Source: Diploptera punctata (Eukaryota > Arthropoda > Insecta > Blattodea > Blaberidae). From it: a stretch of 64,000 nucleotides of DNA. The notes beneath the pieces were generated by a model, which did no database searches, was not told the DNA's origin, and saw nothing but the letters and a program-made list of their open reading frames with translations. Shown here piece after piece: positions 22,116 to 32,324 of this stretch. A program made the translations under genes and the position numbers. Where the stretch lies: positions 496,001 to 560,000 of the forward strand of contig JASPKZ010008348.1 in NCBI GenBank assembly GCA_030220185.1, given 5' to 3'. Numbering within the stretch: the first letter of the stretch is position 1; each line of letters starts with the position of its first letter.

Positions 22116-22269
22116 TCCCGATTGTTAGAAGAAAAGTGCGTCTGGTGTTGAAAACTTTTATTTTAACCCGAACTGCTAGCAATGAAGTTGGAGATCAGTA
22201 ATGTACTTACTTCCCGAATTAAGTGTATACTGTAATTTTGTTCACTCCTACACTAATAATTATGTTTAA

Positions 22270-23165
22270 CTAGCGTACCCGGCAGACGTTGTCCTGCCCG
22301 AACGTTCAATTCTCATGTCATGGGCGGACGATAAAAATGTTACTTTTTTACCATAAAATTCAGAAATTAGGACATAATTAGATATTATTAAATAAGTTCG
22401 CAAGAAAACCTCTTACAGCCTTCTGTTGTGGCTCAAGAAGTGTGAATGATGACGTCAACATAGTCATGAACTTTAGAATTGTACCCTCCTTTGCAGATAA
22501 GTTAAGAACGGTCATATGACAATTATATTAGAGTGAAAAAAAAAAGATGAATTGATGAGAGTGAGTCAAAACAGTTTATTTTTCTTTCCCCCAGCTAGAT
22601 TTCATTTCTGACCCATACTGGCCGACATTCCATGAGAAAAATTTCTTTCCCCGTAGAGACTCGAACCAGCGTAAGTCCCGTAGTTCTGCGCCAAGACTTC
22701 TTGCCTTAACCACTCGGCTTCGGCGCGAGACTCTTGGTATCATTGAAAGACAAAAATGGTTATTGTGAGTTATCCGTAAGAGATACGGGACTCTTGGTAT
22801 CAATGAAAGACAAACATGGTTTTTCTGAGTTATCCGTAAGAGTTAAACATATGCTGTCGCGGACTTTTTTGTAGAGCTTTTTGAGATATTCAATTCTGTG
22901 TACATTAATGTTGTGTATTTCTTATCGTTTAGGCAGCGTAAGCCATTTAAGCGTCCAAAGAACTACTTTTTTTACGTTTTCCACTGCAAAGGGCGATTTT
23001 TAAGCGTGTAGGATTTGAGTATCACAACTCTCTTATAGCCTATGTTCATCCCGGGAATCTCCTGAACATTTTGCAAAAACCCCATCACAATCGGATCAAC
23101 GGTATGGCCGTGCATAAAGTACGAACAAACAAATATACAAATAAACAAACATTAATTTTTATATA
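22270..23165 (+). repeat. Repeat A, copy 2, with internal duplication and SINE insertion
   Basis: The start-like block aactagcgtacccggcagac is at 22270. The typical A body runs from 22738 (gacaaaaatggttattgtga) to the aaacaaacattaatttttat tail. The gactcttggtatca(t/a)tgaaag block occurs twice, at about 22730 and 22790, an internal tandem duplication of about 60 bp. An S3 SINE lies at 22595-22736. Bases 22440-22560 match the inner part of the 40-41 kb palindrome arms. Confidence 0.6.
22595..22736 (-). mobile_element. SINE S3, copy 1
   Basis: The minus-strand head gccgaagccgagtggttaag with box B-like ggttcgagtctctacgg resembles a class II (Leu/Ser-type) tRNA. It matches 48860-49015. No target duplication was established. 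Confidence 0.65.
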
Positions 23166-23552
23166 TAAGATTATTATATTTCGTGTGAATTTATACAGTT
23201 GGTGCAGAAAGTATTGATACACTTAAAAATAACTCGGACAGAAATAAATAATTTCATTACTTCTTCACTACGTACAAAAAAAAATATATACACCTTTAAA
23301 TTGAACTCAATGAAGTTAAATACACGTTGTTTCCTCTGTTTTAATATGACAAGCAATTAGCGAGTAAAAAATAATTTGTACATGAACAACAAAAATTAAC
23401 AAACAAAAAGTATTGATACAGTACTAAGTTTTGGTCAACAGAATGTTCACATGAAGTTGAGTGGGGGTGGGTCTGGTAGTGTTGTTATTCACTCTAGCCT
23501 TGAGTACTTTGCCGTGTAGTTGTGTGTGTTCTGGCTGCAGAGTAAGCTGGAA

Positions 23553-24815
23553 TGGGGCGCGAAGGTAGAAAGACTACAGTAGAAGAAAGGGAATTAATTA
23601 TTGATTAAATTATTTTCAGTCTGATCATCTTACCTCAATATTAATGTTGATTTGTTCTTGGACATGTTTCAAAACAACTCTGTTTTATCGTCAGCTTTTT
23701 TCTGGAAAAGCTGACGATAAAACAAATCAACATTAATATTGAGGCAAGATGATCAGACTGAAAATAATTTAATTAAAATAACCTCAAAATATCTCTTCCT
23801 AAAATTAAATATTAATTAATTATTGGTTTGCATATCAATGCAAATCGCTAAATGGAATTAGTGAAATAATTGGAAGTCCAAGACCAAACATTCAGCATAT
23901 AATTGATAGAGTCGGCGAACGAAAATCTTTCGAAAATAGCCACAGATCAGGACGTCCTATAAAACTGTATGCTAATACTGAAAAATCATTAATGTGAAAA
24001 GTAAAGCAAAAACCTAAAAGTAGTGCCCCTAAATTAGCTAGTACCAAGAATGACTTTAATATTAGTATTTCTGCTAGCAGTGTTCGTAATAGTCTATGGC
24101 CTAACGAACTGCATGGGTAAACAGCCCATAGAAAATGCTTAATAAGTGAAGAAAACTAAATGCAAATTTTGAACTTCGCTAAAATTTACATAAACAGTCC
24201 CAAAGAATTTTGTAAACAAGTAATTTATACTGACGAGCCTAAAATCAACATTTTCCGTTCGGATGGAAGAAGAAATGTCTGGAGCAATTAAAATACAGAG
24301 CTACAAAAGCAAAATTTCCAACCCACTGTGAAACATAGTGGTGATTCTTTATTAGTATGGGGATACGTGAGTACCTCTGGAGTCGGGGCCTTGCATTTTA
24401 TTGATGGTGTGATGGATGACAAACAGTATATGGACATACTGAAGACCAATCTTCATACCTCTGCAGAGTAAATGGGGATCAAAACAAGGTTTTTTATTTA
24501 TGCACGATAATGATCCCAAACACATCGGTTTCAATACTCGTTTGTGAATTTTGTATAACACACCAAAGTACATGGAAACTCCTCACTAGTGTCCGGACAT
24601 AAACCCCATTGAGAATTTATGGGAACATTGAAAAGGAGAATTCGTTCAAGGCAGGTTTCCAACAAGCAATACCTGAGAAACGCTTTGGAAGTAGAATGGA
24701 GAAATATACCTTCTTCAGTAACTTCAAATTTAGTCGGGTCGATGCTACCGTCGTCCTCAAGCCATCTTTGAATCAAATGAGCTCCCAACCAAGTATTGAA
24801 CCCAAAAAGTAAAGA
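23553..24815 (+). pseudogene. Tc1-like transposase, degraded
   Basis: The likely start is ATG at 23553 (MGREGRKTTVEERELII), immediately broken by the foldback insertion. After it, in shifting frames: LNGISEIIGSPRPNIQHIID (HTH), NSHRSGRPIKL (GRPR-like motif), VIYTDEPKINIFRSDGRRNV (first catalytic Asp in TDE), SLLVWGYVSTSGVGALHFID, HDNDPKHI (second Asp) and CPDINPIENLWEH (catalytic Glu). All three DDE residues remain, but stops and frameshifts make it non-functional. Confidence 0.88.
23604..23813. mobile_element. 210-bp foldback insertion in the Tc1 transposase
   Basis: It is flanked by a perfect 12-bp duplication AATTAATTATTG (23592-23603 and 23814-23825). The left arm 23606-23668 and the right arm ending at 23771 are inverted copies of about 50 bp (ttattttcagtctgatcatc and its complement). 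The loop holds a second inverted pair, ttttatcgtcagc / gctgacgataaaa. It is non-coding. The class is unknown; the TSD length and lack of matching outer termini do not fit a standard MITE. Confidence 0.85.
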
Positions 24816-25058
24816 CTCGAAACAGTCATAATATGAGACAGTAACAATACTTTTTGTTTGTTAATATTTGTTGTTCGTGTATAACTTATTTTTTTACTCG
24901 TTAATTGTTATGTTAAAACAAAGAAAACTGCGTTTATTTATCTTTATAGAGTGCAATGTAAAGGTGTATACTTTTTGTTTTTTTATATAGTGAAGAAATA
25001 ATTAAATTATTTCTTTCTGTGATATTTTTAAGTGTACAAATACTTTCTGCACTAACTG

Positions 25059-25411
25059 TATCTTGGTTTGAAGAGTTCAATTGTTTGACAGCAAGGGAAT
25101 GTTGATAAAACAACTGCAATTGTTTATTGTTGCTTGAATTAGTGGCAGCCATTTTAAATAACAGTTTTTAAATTTTGTGGCTAATGTTAATAACACTGAG
25201 CAACAAGAAATATACCTTTCTTTTTGTCTCAGAAAGAAAAATATGTGATTCTGAAAGTATTTTTTCCTGAATTCAATATGATATCGGTTTTTCTCCATCA
25301 CGCAAGGTTTCCGAGAGACAGGAATTTATAATTTCAAACACTTTAATATTTTCTACATTCGTAACTACACAATATTCGAACATTCAGACTCTCCTAGAAA
25401 GTACGAAATGA
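25059..25411. other. No recognisable feature
   Basis: AT-rich spacer without an assignable ORF. Confidence 0.35.
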
Positions 25412-25543
25412 CTATTTTCTGCTATATTTCGCCTGTGGAGCATCCCTCTTGATCGTCCTACAATAATCGGCCTGCATATTTGGATTCCATTTGCCTTGAT
25501 ATATCTTTTCCATAGTTGAAATCTCCTGATGAAAGTGTTCCCC
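25412..25543 (-). pseudogene. Fragment of a GERFHQD-type uncharacterised protein
   Basis: An open minus-strand stretch of 43 codons plus stop reads GEHFHQEISTMEKIYQGKWN then PNMQADYCRTIKRD and so on. It closely follows the C-terminal motif GERFHQDI..MEKRYQGKWN..M.ADYCW seen in a widespread family of uncharacterised invertebrate proteins, often multicopy and probably transposon-derived. Upstream coding is lost. I recognise the motif but cannot assign a function. Confidence 0.65.
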
Positions 25544-26569
25544 GTTTTATTTTACAATAGACAAATGGACGGAAAAACTTTTATTAAAAAATAATTATTT
25601 AAATCCATTAATTGAAATTGAAATAAAAAAAACTGTGGGTGATGGAGAAATTTCGAATACATATTTAAAAACACGATAAAAAACTGCATTAAGTACAACT
25701 ATTGGTACTCATGAGACAAAAATCATATTGACCAGTGTAATTGTAACAACTGTTGAATCACTATAAATTTGATTTATGAAAGTGAGAAATAAGTATTGTA
25801 TTGTAATATTGAATAACATTTTAAGTCGGTAATATTTTTACGCTATTAAATCAATTTATTTTAGAGAAATAGGTTGAGCAGTTACATGCCGTTGTCAATG
25901 GATACCAAGACCTCTCTGGTAAATTCAATTTACTTCCTTAAAACAGAATGACAATTAGGCCATTATTAGTACAGGAGTGAACAGTGATGTTTAATGTCCC
26001 GTTTGTTTGAAGGAAAGTGTGCAAAACAGATAGCAGGATCTGTTTATCGTGAATTCTTATTTAACCGGTGTTCCACACGGTAGTGTGTGTCTTATTAGAA
26101 ACAAACGTCTCGAGTTTAGAAACAAACAGCTCTTGTTGCCACGCCGCCTGTTAACTCACCACGTGTTGGTATTGACATCAATTTTAAAAATTCAATGTTC
26201 GTATTTGCTGGTGACGTACAATTCAGATATATTTTATGAAACTTTCGTTCGTATAGAACGCCAATTATTTAATTTTGTTAGAATAGGAATGACGCGGATG
26301 ATGGTAGTGTTAGTACAATCCCTAATCCTGCAGTGGGACTGACACTATAAACAAGAGCAGACAGTTGTAGTTAGCAATGGATTACATGCAATGGACTTCC
26401 TTGTGGTCAAACCAACATTCATTCAATACAAATTCCTTGTTCAAACCGTGCGGGGTAACTCTTCCATTAAAGGCTAGCATAATTACAAAAAAAAAGTAAA
26501 TACATATATTTCTGATTAAGACTTCATTAAATAGAGACAATTAGAATGATGATAGGGAATTTTAGATAA
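25544..26569. other. No recognisable feature
   Basis: About 1 kb of AT-rich sequence. The longest reading frames show no known motif. It could be single-copy or old decayed repeat. Confidence 0.4.
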
Positions 26570-27850
26570 TATAAACATTGACTCAATTCTGGAAATGCGT
26601 GCTGTTATGCATTGCAGGGACTCTTGACGTTCCAACTCCTTTCAAAAAACGTTAAACTGACTATTTAACTCATGCCCCAAATGGGAGTCAATGACCAATC
26701 ACGTTTCAATGATTTCTGTTTTATAACCAATCAGAGTCGTGTTTCATGAAATATTTATCAGTGTTATAATTACCATATATTAAACAAAGCTCCTCCTTTT
26801 TAATATTCTGAACAGGTCTGACCGTTATTTTGCAGTGACTGAGCCTATAAGAAATACGGCTACCAGATTGTATATATAGTGCATACATGTCAACATTTGT
26901 AGCAATTTATTATACCACCAAAAAAAGAAACCACTGTTTGACTTTCTTAAATGTATTTTTTCCCAGGTAATAATCCAGAAAAATATAATTGTAATATTTA
27001 CATCATACGACATCAGAAATGAATTAATATACAGATTGATGTTTCATTTTTTCTCCACTAGAGAGCATTCTTACAATATTGCGTTCCTTTGGCAATAAAT
27101 AGTATGATCTGGTTGCAGTGATAAACAAAAGAAGCAGTAGAAGCGTACCTATCGTTTCTCATTTGTTTTCAAACATCGCCGTTTGCATTAAATATATAAA
27201 TATTTTGAAATAACTACAGTTAAATAATGATTTGTGAGTAAACAGCTTAATTTTATTCGTTAAATAGTCCTAACAAATGCCACTCTTGATTTCCAAATTC
27301 TCTAGATAAATTCACTCCTCACTTCGTGAGTCGTGAATTTATCGATAATTTGGAAATCACTCGTGGCATTACTTATGAAAATATATAAAACTGTTATTCT
27401 ACCAGTTATATTATATGCATGTGAAACATGGACTCTTACTTTAAGAGAAAAGAAGTTATTAAGAGTATTTGAGAATAAAGTTCTTAGGAACAATTTTGGA
27501 CAAAAAAGTGATAAACAGATGGGGCAATGGAGACGAGTACAAAACAGTGAGCTACATGATCTTTTAGGAAGCCAGATATAATAAGAACAGATAAATATCG
27601 TAGACTGCGATGGGTAGGGCATTGCACGAATGGGGAATGAAAGATGCATGGAAGCTTCTTGTAGGAAAACCAGAGAGAAAACGCCCAGTTGGTAGACTAA
27701 GAATGAGGTGTGGTAATAACATTAACCATGATTTGATGGAAGTAGATTATACAGGGAATGATTGGAAAACATTAGCTCAGGATAGGGATGTGGGGAGAAC
27801 TTATGTCCGCACGGCCATGAACCTACGAGTTCTCCCAGGTGATAGGTGAT
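26570..27850 (+). pseudogene. RTE-1 copy carrying element H
   Basis: RTE-1 runs 26570-26664 (ctcaattctggaaatgcgtg to cgttaaactga), is interrupted by H, and resumes at about 27375 with KIYKTVILPVILYACETWTL and TLREKKLLRVFENKVLRNNF. KPERKRPVGRLRMRCGNNIN and AQDRDVGRTYVRTAMNLRVL follow to 27840. Frameshifts occur near 27590. The 3' tail is not preserved. Confidence 0.82.
26665..27374 (-). mobile_element. Element H, copy 2, near full length
   Basis: About 710 bp in reverse orientation, from ttaactcatgccccaaatgg to ggcattacttatga. It carries the GTGAGTCGTGAATTT hairpin half at about 27330. It sits after the RTE-1 sequence aaacgttaaactga and before aaatatataaaactg. TGA is a possible 3-bp duplication. 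The insertion point is identical to that of copy 1. Confidence 0.82.
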
Positions 27851-27879
27851 TAATGACGTAACTCATTGTTGAGCCATAG

Positions 27880-28225
27880 TCTCTACGTTGTCAGGAGTTA
27901 ATAGATGAAGTTCATTTTAGTTACCTTATTTGCGCAAAGATGTCATGAGTGGCATGTGGTCAACACACCGACTCAATGAGACATCTAGCAGGCAACTAAG
28001 GTATTACTAGGACGTTTGAGATCGGTAAATTTTGCTTAGAGGCCTTTTTATTCAGGGTTAAGGATCCTTTATGAGCCTGAAAATCTTCACACTTGGGACC
28101 CACGGCTTAAAGTCTCTCCCGAAGGACTTACGCCTTGGATTTTTCCATCCTAAAAAAATCCATCGACCGCGGCAGGGTTTGTATCCGCGACCCTCGGGAC
28201 CAGAGGCAAGATAGAATCCCCTTAT
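27880..28225 (-). mobile_element. SINE-like repeat S5
   Basis: The minus-strand head region cctctggtcccgagggtcgc with a degraded box B, and the body blocks cattcaggcttaagg-type and gatgtcatgag-type, match 40110-40460, 52655-52975 and 63110-63440. Confidence 0.7.
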
Positions 28226-28600
28226 TTGCGAGTAAACATGTTGGCAATTTGCTCTAGCAGGAACGTGCGTTGTCACATTGACCAACATGATGCTAGCACT
28301 CATTGCTCTCTGTTCGAATGTTCATATGTGACACAGAGGAGTCATTGTTTGTGATTCCACACTTTAATGATCAGGTGTGAAGAATATTTTACAATAAATT
28401 GTGTCTTTTTATAAGCGAGTGTTTGAAAGAACATTATCAGCACATTTTCTTGAACATATTTAATTTGTGACGTACTTTAATGCTCATGCATTAGCTGGAG
28501 TCAGCACAAAACTTCATTTATAAACATGAGTTTGAAAAGGGCTTGGAGATTGGAGATGTTGCGCTGCTAAAAGCGTCTCCGCGCACACAAGACGTTTTGT
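28226..28600. other. No recognisable feature
   Basis: No supported ORF or repeat apart from a generic AT bias. Confidence 0.35.
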
Positions 28601-28639
28601 CGTTCAATCAGATGTACAGCTGTAATCGTGTTAATTACT

Positions 28640-29530
28640 TGCTTCTTTCATCTCCTCTTCCTTTTCATTTACTTTTATTTACTCATTTCCTTTGTCAATA
28701 TTTTCTTTCCTTACTCATTTTCTCAACCTTTCTGTTTCATTTTTTGTCCTTCTTTTCTCTACTTACTTATACACTGACACTATCGAATCCGTAGGGTCAT
28801 AGCCGCGCGGACATAAGCTCTCGATACATCCCTATCCTGAGCTAATGCTTTCCAATCATTCCCTGTATAATCTACGTCTCTCAAATCATACTAATGTTAT
28901 TCTCCCACCTCATTCTTAGTTTACCAACTGGAAGTTTTCCCTCTGGTTTTCCTACAAGAAGCTTCCATGCACGTCTTTCATTCCCCATTCGTGCCACATG
29001 TCCTGCCCATTGCAGTCTACGAGACTTACCTGTTCTCATTATATCTGGCTTCCTATAAAGACCAAGTATTTCGCTGTTATGTAGTTTTCTCCATTCACCT
29101 GTATGTTCATCTCTCTTTGGTCCAGAAATTTTCCTAAGAATTTTATTCTCAAATACTCATAATCTCATTTCCTCCTTTTTCCTCCTTTAAAGTAAGAGTC
29201 CATGTTTCGCATCCATATAACTGGTAGAATATTGGTTTATATATTTTCAATTTAACGTTTTTTGAAAGGAGTTGGGATGTCAAGAGTCCCTGTAATACAT
29301 AATAGTACGCATTTCCAAAACTTTCCTTTCTCTATCTTCCTTTATTATTTTCTTCTTTATCTCACTCTATTTCGTTTTCTCTTTATTTCTTTATGTTCTA
29401 TACATATTTTAATATTTCCTTTCTTTCCTTTCCTTTTTCTTAATTATGTTTTTTTTAATTTGTTTTTTACTTGTTTTATTTATTCATTTTTTTTGACTTA
29501 ATATTTTTAAATTAATTTCTACCATCTGTC
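28640..29530. repeat. Pyrimidine-rich repeat split by RTE-1
   Basis: The T/C-rich stretch 28640-28764 (catttacttttatttactc) and its continuation 29319-29530 resemble the block at 30050-30245, so this is a shared repeat rather than a membrane-protein gene. RTE-1 separates the two pieces. Confidence 0.55.
28768..29318 (-). pseudogene. RTE-1 3' fragment
   Basis: The minus strand, from an AAGT-type tail at 28765-28775, carries MGRTCGTNGE-like LRWAGHV, GKRKTSSW and ILPVI-WMRNMDS blocks up to the lltsqll-type 5' end at about 29318. It is full of stops. It is inserted in a pyrimidine-rich repeat. Confidence 0.78.
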
Positions 29531-30049
29531 CTCTTCACGTTGGTTTCCTTCTGTTTTTTTTCTCTCTCTTTGACGTGAATAGTTATTTAAATTAGCGTCC
29601 ATAGTGGGAGGAAATTCAGAAAACCGATGATAACAAAATCGGAGGATACATTTTGGTGTTGCAGCTACATATCTATCATCTACATCCAAAATTTAATTAC
29701 ACCACTCGATAGATAAATGATCAAAGAATTCTTTACGTTGAGTGGACTGTGACGCATCGAGCGCGGCGGAGGAGAAAGTGCCGCCATTTTGAGGTCGTTT
29801 CGCTGTTTCGCATAATTTTCGTTTAGTATAAATTTTGACTCTGAGAATTTAAGTTGTTTGTTTGAGTTTCAATCGCCAGTTCTCGTCAAGAGCTATCGAT
29901 TACTTATATAAAATATTAGTGTGAAATAGTTATAGTGAATATATATGATGTTAAAGTAAAACATTAAAATAAACAATGCAATGTCGGCCTATACTCGTCA
30001 AAAAGCCAAATCAAACGTTACCCGTTACGTACACGTATTCACGTATTCA
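29531..30049. other. No recognisable feature
   Basis: Mixed-composition sequence. A segment near 29750-29800 is GC-richer (gagcgcggcggaggagaaag), but no ORF or RNA gene is supported. Confidence 0.35.
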
Positions 30050-30245
30050 CGATACGGCCACACCCTGTTTTTTCATCCTCTCTTCCTTCTTTTTCTTCTT
30101 TATTTTGATTTACTTTTATTTACTTATTTCCTTTTCCAATATTTTCTTTCTCTATTTATTTTCTGTATCATTCTGTTTTACTTTACTCTTTATTTTCTCT
30201 ACATTTCTATTTTCTTCATGTTTTCCCTTTCTTTTTCTTCATCCC
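30050..30245. repeat. Pyrimidine-rich repeat
   Basis: A T/C-rich block with ttacttttatttacttattt, similar to 28640-28764. Predicted F/L-rich peptides here are compositional artefacts. Confidence 0.55.
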
Positions 30246-30321
30246 GAAGTATACGTATTAAGAACCAAGTGAATGAATTCAGTTTGTATTTGTGATTTCC
30301 ATCCTCCCACCTATATTTACT

Positions 30322-30666
30322 CCATCCATAGTAATACTGCCCGAAGGCAGGTCCTTCACAGTAATCACAGCATTTTCATGCTATGCTTGCAGCTTTACTA
30401 GAGAATTGTAGGTGTGGTAGCTTCCCGTTGCATTCCACACCGGTGAAGGAAGATGATGATGATGATGATGATGATAATATTAAGGATGATGATGATGGTC
30501 ATATGATTTCGGGACCGTTTGGGCCTTAAAGTTTTCCTGACATTTGTCTTACAGGTGAGGAAAAATCCCGATAAAAACCTCACCCAGAAAAACTGCCCCG
30601 ACCGGGGATCGAACCCGGGCCTGCTGCGTGACAAGGCAACACGCTACCTCGAGGACACAGCGGTGG
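30322..30666 (-). mobile_element. SINE S1, full length, with 13-bp TSD
   Basis: 345 bp. The minus-strand tRNA-like head has a box A-like region ctcgaggtagcgtgttgcc and a box B-like cccgggttcgatccccgg. Then come the gtaagacaaatgtcaggaaa block, a (CAT)n run, the ccacaccggtg block, and an end in tatggatggag. Perfect direct repeats ACCTATATTTACT (30309-30321 and 30667-30679) flank it. This is retroposition by a partner LINE. Confidence 0.93.
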
Positions 30667-30784
30667 ACCTATATTTACTAATGGACTTAAATAAAACACA
30701 CAAATCTGATGGAGTTTTGGACCTGATGTTTAATCTACATCATAACATCTTCTACATTGCAATGTGATACATGTTATTGAGTTT

Positions 30785-31130
30785 AGTCCACCAAGGTAGT
30801 GTGCTGCCTTGTCACACAGCGGGCCCGGGTTCGATCCCCGGTCGGGACAATTTTCCTGGGTGATGGTTTTTTCGGTTTTTTTCCTCAGCTGTAAGACAAA
30901 TGTCAGGAAACTTTAAGGCTCGAAAGGTCCTCGAACATCATCTGGTAATCATTATCATCATTAACATATTCATTAAGTTTAGGATTAAGGCCTCTCCTGA
31001 AGCATCATCACCTATCATATATCATCGGAGCAGCATAACTCTGCCTTCCAGGCGCCCCAACCTCACAACTGGGTTACAATAACGCCACGACAGGAGAGAA
31101 TACCAGAATGACGAAAATGAAAACGCAGTG
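30785..31130 (+). mobile_element. SINE S2
   Basis: It shares the S1 tRNA head (cgggcccgggttcgatcccc) and the gtaagacaaatgtcaggaaa block. It then switches to a different 3' half with taagtttaggattaaggcct and aacgccacgacaggagagaa. It matches 50755-51125 in reverse. The shared head with a different tail shows a modular SINE pair. Confidence 0.85.
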
Positions 31131-31183
31131 GCATTAAAAAAATGTTATTGTGCTTAGTGTTTTATTCAATGATTATTTTTAAC

Positions 31184-31222
31184 AAGTGCGGCCATGGACC
31201 TACGTGTTCGATAGCATCTGTG
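31184..31222 (+). pseudogene. RTE-1 3'-end remnant
   Basis: tgcggccatggacctacgtg followed by ttcgatagc and gtgagtta is the last 40 bp of RTE-1. Confidence 0.65.
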
Positions 31223-31239
31223 AGTTAAGAGTAATGTAC

Positions 31240-32324
31240 AAGATGTTCGGAAATACATATTACAAATTTCTAGGCCTAGTAGAGGGGACTGAGTAGACAA
31301 TATTTTCAATAGAAACCCATGTCCGGAAATGTAGCGTTTCCGTGCTACGGCCATTGCAATTCCAGTCAGGTTAACGGGTGGTCTTTCTATAGGTATAGAA
31401 TGTATTGCCCTTGTTGTTGGATGTCGTGCCATTGCATGTCCGTCAGGAACTGTGGTTTCAGCACGATGACGCACCGCCGCACTTCGGGGACATCTTAACC
31501 GAAAGTTCGGCCAAAAATGGATAGATGATCCTATTGCATGGCCGGATTTAACGCCATTGGACTATTTCTTGTGCGGTCGTATGGTGTACGAAACTCCTGT
31601 AGAAACCGAGGAAGAACTGTTGATACGAGTTATAGTCGCTGCACAAGAGATTAACGGGACACCAGGTGTGATGGAACGAGTGTACCGGAACATGATTCTC
31701 GGTACACTGTGTGCAACGACATTGGCGGTAGTCACATCGAGCCTCTGCTGTAAAGAACAGTTTCGTATGGGACACATCCAGGGCAGAAGACAGAAACAAT
31801 TTTTTTTTACCGTTGACACAAGTGTTATTGTGATCAGTGAAAGTGGTTTTGTTACTTTGGTATTGTTACCAAATAAATTTGACTTTCTTCTGAAATAAGC
31901 CAAACGCCATTTAATTCTGTACTTCACGTCACACCACATTTGACATGGTGTACTTCTGACATCATCTATTGCCTATCTGGTTGCAAAATGACACCGGCAA
32001 ATCCGACACATTATAATGGCTGTAGCACGGAAACGGTACGTTTCCGGGCATGGGTTCCTATTCAAAATACTGTGTACTTAGTCCCCTCTAGTAGTTATAG
32101 AAGCGATACTTTTAAAACCCGCCCAGTGACGTCAACCCGCTCTACAAGATTCTCACGAAGAACAACCAGTATATCGATTTACAAGCTGAAGATGAAGCAT
32201 GCTCCGAAAGTACTTCACATCCTACATCCAAAGTTGAGAAAGACTGATATCTCAGCTATTCTATTTTTATATTATAAATTTTAGCCCTTGAAGTTTGTAA
32301 TATGAATTTCCAAACAACCTGTTA
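31240..32324 (+). mobile_element. Mariner-type transposon with long inverted repeats
   Basis: The outer left end gatgttcggaaatacatatt and the right end in reverse complement ggttgtttggaaattcatat are inverted. A second inner inverted stretch pairs 31275-31370 with 32010-32095 (agaggggact, ggaaac-tagcgtttccgtg). About 190 bp at 32093-32280 interrupt the right arm. A decayed transposase lies between the arms. TSD not resolved. Confidence 0.75.
31437..31753 (+). pseudogene. DUF4817-class mariner transposase, C-terminal half
   Basis: Translation gives ELWFQHDDAPPHF (catalytic Asp block). After a frameshift come RKFGQKWIDDPIAWPDLTPL, DYFLCGRMVYETPVETEEEL and INGTPGVMERVYRNMI. After a second shift NDIGGSHIEPLL and a stop follow. 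These match the QQDGAPPHF, W.GR.GP..WP..SPDL.PLDFFLWG, TPGV..RV..N and GGRH.E motifs of the insect family whose N-terminal HTH is seen at 15751. The PLDYF aspartate is the third acidic residue. Confidence 0.85.

Larger units (their letters stand above)
23196..25058 (+). mobile_element. Tc1-like transposon with long IR/DR ends
   Basis: It starts CAGTTGGTGCAGAAAGTATT and ends with the inverted AATACTTTCTGCACTAACTG, flanked by TA (23194-23195, 25059-25060). The inverted repeats extend about 220 bp, to about 23428 and 24838. The left arm holds two 13-bp direct repeats AAAGTATTGATAC (23208 and 23407), the IR/DR layout known from several Tc1 families where each repeat binds transposase. Without the later 210 bp insert and its duplication the element is about 1.64 kb, normal for Tc1. 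Confidence 0.9.

Noticed and set aside
28543..30295. Phe/Leu-rich ORFs resembling membrane proteins
   Set aside because: Pyrimidine-rich repeat shared between 28640, 29319 and 30050. Hydrophobicity comes from T-rich composition.
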